A stretch of DNA of 64,000 nucleotides from SYFY01 sp041752315. GTDB lineage: Bacteria > Pseudomonadota > Gammaproteobacteria > Pseudomonadales > Azotimanducaceae. Position numbers and translations under genes: made by a program. The stretch lies in contig JBGSHJ010000043.1 of the NCBI GenBank assembly GCA_041752315.1, forward strand, positions 32,756 to 96,755, in the 5' to 3' direction. Positions within the stretch are counted from its first letter, which is position 1. Each line of letters starts with the position of its first letter. The notes below the pieces were generated by a model, which searched no databases, was not told the DNA's origin, and saw nothing but the letters and a program-made list of their open reading frames with translations. Positions 63,789 to 64,000 of the stretch are shown here, piece after piece.

Positions 63789-64000
63789 GTGAAGAATCCA
63801 AGGGGAGGGAAATTCTCACGCGGAAGGAAGCGAGAGACGCACGCTGCATTGAGCGAGAAGGGAAATGTGCAATTCAGTCGCGCAGGGTTGTGAGTTGTCG
63901 AGGACTTGTCAGCGCTCGACGAAGAGATCAGGGGTTGTCTGGTGTGGTTTTGCGGGTGCTGGCGGCCTGCGGGGCGGGGCACGCTGCTTACGGTGATCGA
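63789..64000. other. Right-edge stretch without a recognised feature
   Basis: No ribosome site, RNA or transposase pattern could be identified. Base use differs from the flanking genes, being purine-rich on the plus strand (GAAGGAAGCGAGAGA). Confidence 0.35.

Noticed and set aside
63789..64000. Possible RNase P or tmRNA
   Set aside because: No conserved core of either RNA could be aligned by eye.
1..64000. CRISPR arrays, rRNA genes or an origin
   Set aside because: No regular repeat-spacer pattern, rRNA core sequence or DnaA-box cluster was seen.

Overview
The window looks like part of a chromosome from a GC-rich gammaproteobacterium with a large lipid, steroid or terpenoid-type catabolic repertoire. 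The reasons are a CCA-encoding tRNA-Arg gene, the mix of acyl-CoA dehydrogenases, P450s and IorAB-type molybdenum hydroxylases, a PilZ-DUF1631-GGDEF-EAL protein, and GlmS, MotB and HipAB homologues. The species is not identifiable from sequence alone, and the taxonomic call is an inference.

Layout. 0.1-7.8 kb: a CoA-thioester catabolic block with two overlapping acyl-CoA dehydrogenases, a crotonase-fold protein, an amidohydrolase, an acyl-CoA synthetase, a small Cys-containing protein and a SnoaL-like protein. 8.0-13.9 kb: a decayed genomic island in tRNA-Arg(CCG). It is bounded by a 44-bp direct repeat that copies the 5' half of the tRNA. It holds an integrase remnant, IS66, IS6 and IS3 transposase relics, one intact MFS exporter and a GNAT fragment. 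14-15.8 kb: a hipBA-type toxin-antitoxin pair. 16-24 kb: GST, a peptidoglycan-recognition amidase-like protein, a P450 plus MFS pair, and a 1323-aa multidomain c-di-GMP protein. 24-37 kb: a SnoaL-like protein, an SDR, AbgT and MFS transporters, an alpha/beta hydrolase coupled to an acyl-CoA dehydrogenase, Tat-exported IorAB, and DUF3604, PpiC and HupE proteins. 37-41 kb: glmS with a small upstream gene, plus housekeeping-type genes. 41.5-47.4 kb: an acyl-CoA dehydrogenase, two aminoglycoside-phosphotransferase-fold kinases and a PQQ dehydrogenase. The first kinase carries an extra C-terminal domain. This block resembles the 4-hydroxyacyl-CoA kinase route (LvaA/LvaB, ACAD10/11). 47.5-53.4 kb: an APC permease, a winged-helix regulator with a membrane protein, an acyltransferase, and a fatty-acid hydroxylase/sterol desaturase coupled to a TetR regulator with a perfect 28-bp operator. 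53.5-64 kb: a rearranged region with a duplicated motB tail, a second MFS plus P450 pair, truncated motB, flavoprotein, IS91, VOC and beta-lactamase-fold genes, and tandem hairpin repeats. Within it, a cytochrome b plus octaheme cytochrome c pair and a P2-type ATPase lie between 49-bp direct repeats.

The least explained pieces are the octaheme/cytochrome b module beside the P-type ATPase inside repeats, the kinase fusion block at 41.5-47.4 kb, and the island that duplicates the 5' rather than the 3' half of its tRNA target. Positions of promoters and operators are read by eye. No homology search was possible, and family names come from recognised motifs.
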